A stretch of DNA of 64,000 nucleotides from Pterobdella sp. o SKG-2022. Lineage: Eukaryota; Annelida; Clitellata; Hirudinida; Piscicolidae. The first letter of the stretch is position 1. Each line of letters begins with the position of its first letter. This document shows, in pieces, positions 62,996 through 64,000 of the stretch. Under the pieces are notes generated by a model. It did not search any database and was not told where the DNA came from. It saw only the letters and a program-made list of their open reading frames with translations. The position numbers and the translations under genes are program-made. The stretch lies in contig OZ038320.1 of assembly GCA_964035795.1 (NCBI GenBank), positions 13,095,076 to 13,159,075 of the forward strand. Reading direction: 5' to 3'.

Positions 62996-63477
62996 GTCGG
63001 GAACGCCCATAGCGTTACCCACGATTCAATTTTTATAAATTTTTAAATTTGAATATTAAATAATAAAAAAAGTGAAGTTTCAAAAAAAATTTTTTTTTCG
63101 ACCGAAATTTCAAAAATTACGGAGGTGTCACTTTTTTGTGACACCGGGCAGGTGTATATTCAGTCTCGCAAATGGCATTCGATTTTTTTCTGTTATGCAC
63201 GTGATTAATATTTTGATTATATAAATAAAAAACAACTTTTTGCGAAAAAATGCATTTATTCACAAAATTAGACTTATTTTTTTTATAAATAATCAGTTAT
63301 TTAGAGTGGAAAGAGTACCAGCATTTTAAGGGCAAGGGAACTTAAATTTCATACATTTTCTACATGTTCGTTTTTTACAGTTTGCACATCTGGATTGGTT
63401 ACTTAAGGCTTTGATACGTTCCAATGTATTATCTTTACATTAATGAGAAAAAGCTCTAATATTTAACAGTTAACCAG
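62996..63477 (-). mobile_element. Putative piggyBac-like remnant inserted in a LINE
   Basis: Flanked by TTAA at 62992 and about 63470. Near the left end: GTCGGGAACGCCCATAGCGT, then a perfect hairpin GGTGTCAC-6 nt-GTGACACC (63123-63144). A minus-strand frame at 63326-63400 ends NQSRCANCKKRTCRKCMKFK..., with a CxxC...CxxC pattern like the Cys-rich C-terminus of piggyBac transposases. No catalytic domain remains and matching terminal inverted repeats are not seen, so the assignment is tentative. Confidence 0.35.
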
Positions 63478-63600
63478 CTTGAACAGACTTTTATGCTTGG
63501 ATCTTGTACCTTCCCAAATACGTTAAAACAATGTGACGATGAATCACAAGTAGATAGAGATGCTCTGAAACCCGGGTTGATTACCAGTGAAATAGAAGAG
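63478..63600 (+). mobile_element. LINE fragment, right part (linker to RT start)
   Basis: Reads CDDESQVDRDALKPGLITSE IEEVI (~63530-63606), the 'D..GP.IL.SEIE.A' segment just before the RT domain. It is the expected continuation of the fragment ending at 62991. Confidence 0.5.
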
Positions 63601-63639
63601 GTAATATGAAGGTTGGGTTTGTTTTCTAGGCGCTTTCAT

Positions 63640-64000
63640 TTGGTGTAAACTGGTCACAATCGGGTTTAATATTTAATTCTTCCAATAAATTTTAACGCTT
63701 TTTTTGTGACTGAATGTAATTTTTTTGACTTTTCATGGTGTTTAACCAATTCCATCATCTCATTTTTCAGATATGCGTCAAGTCCTAATGTTGATGTTTT
63801 ATAACTAAGTTCAAGTTGCATCATTCCTCTTCCTTCTTTGTTTTTAGGAATATAGAGTCGATTCACATCTGATTTCAGATAATGCATTTTATGAATAGTC
63901 AACTGCTTTCTGATTTTTATGTCAATTCTTTTTAATTCACCTAAATTCTAAATTATAATTTTAAAGCTATAAGTTACTACTGCGAGAGCTAAAGACTTAA
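63640..64000 (-). mobile_element. R4/Dong-like LINE, copy 6, running off the window
   Basis: The minus strand reads LALAVVTYSFKIII (broken by a stop), LKRIDIKIRKQLTIHKMHYL, then SDVNRLYIPKNKEGRGMMQL ELSYKTSTLGLDAYLK. This is the region between RT and zinc knuckle of R4-like elements, in the orientation opposite to the array at 33-47 kb. The RT would lie beyond position 64000; the endonuclease part is missing to the left. Confidence 0.75.

Overview
The window is AT-rich nuclear DNA from an intron-rich animal. The evidence is one 24-exon metazoan gene with GT-AG introns, a tandem pair of about 22-exon genes, tRNA-headed SINEs, and several clades of animal non-LTR retrotransposons. There are no bacterial-type operons, rRNA or CRISPR. 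A repeat at 7513-7565 resembles, from memory, an interspersed motif common in cephalopods and other spiralians. I treat that only as a weak hint; the species cannot be named. All exon boundaries below were derived by hand from splice sites and reading phase.

Layout. 1-6672: AT-rich sequence with no confident gene, only two weak exon candidates, one perfect 24-bp palindrome and one CRE-type site. 6673-20969, minus strand: the mitochondrial aspartate/glutamate carrier (aralar/citrin, SLC25A12/13 type), rebuilt here as 24 phase-consistent exons encoding about 691 residues. Its introns carry LINE fragments, SINEs and hairpin MITEs. 21184-23560: MITEs and a degraded CR1/L2-type LINE. 23560-27800: AT-rich intergenic DNA, including the diverged 5' flank of the next gene. 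27806-33311, plus: a secreted protein gene, probably of the BPI/LBP lipid-binding family (copy A). 33255-47190: a pile of truncated, mostly head-to-tail LINEs with a restriction-like endonuclease (R4/Dong-like). 47344-47785: a fragment of a third copy of the BPI-like gene. 48290-52000: fragments of endonuclease-type LINEs. 52180-59141: copy B of the BPI-like gene, nearly identical to copy A including introns, 25.83 kb downstream. 59085-64000: more LINEs on both strands, one of them split by a TTAA-flanked insertion that may be piggyBac-like; another R4-like LINE runs off the right edge on the minus strand.

How it fits together. Only the carrier gene and the two BPI-like copies look functional. 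The carrier serves the malate-aspartate shuttle in the mitochondrial inner membrane. The BPI-like proteins have a signal peptide and are probably secreted. The rest is a dense, decayed repeat landscape. The most interesting part is the BPI-like locus: a very recent duplication (or conversion, or uncollapsed haplotypes), an older diverged flank, a third remnant, a poly(A)-tailed insertion present in one copy only, competing terminal exons, and a final exon whose stop codon lies in LINE-derived DNA.
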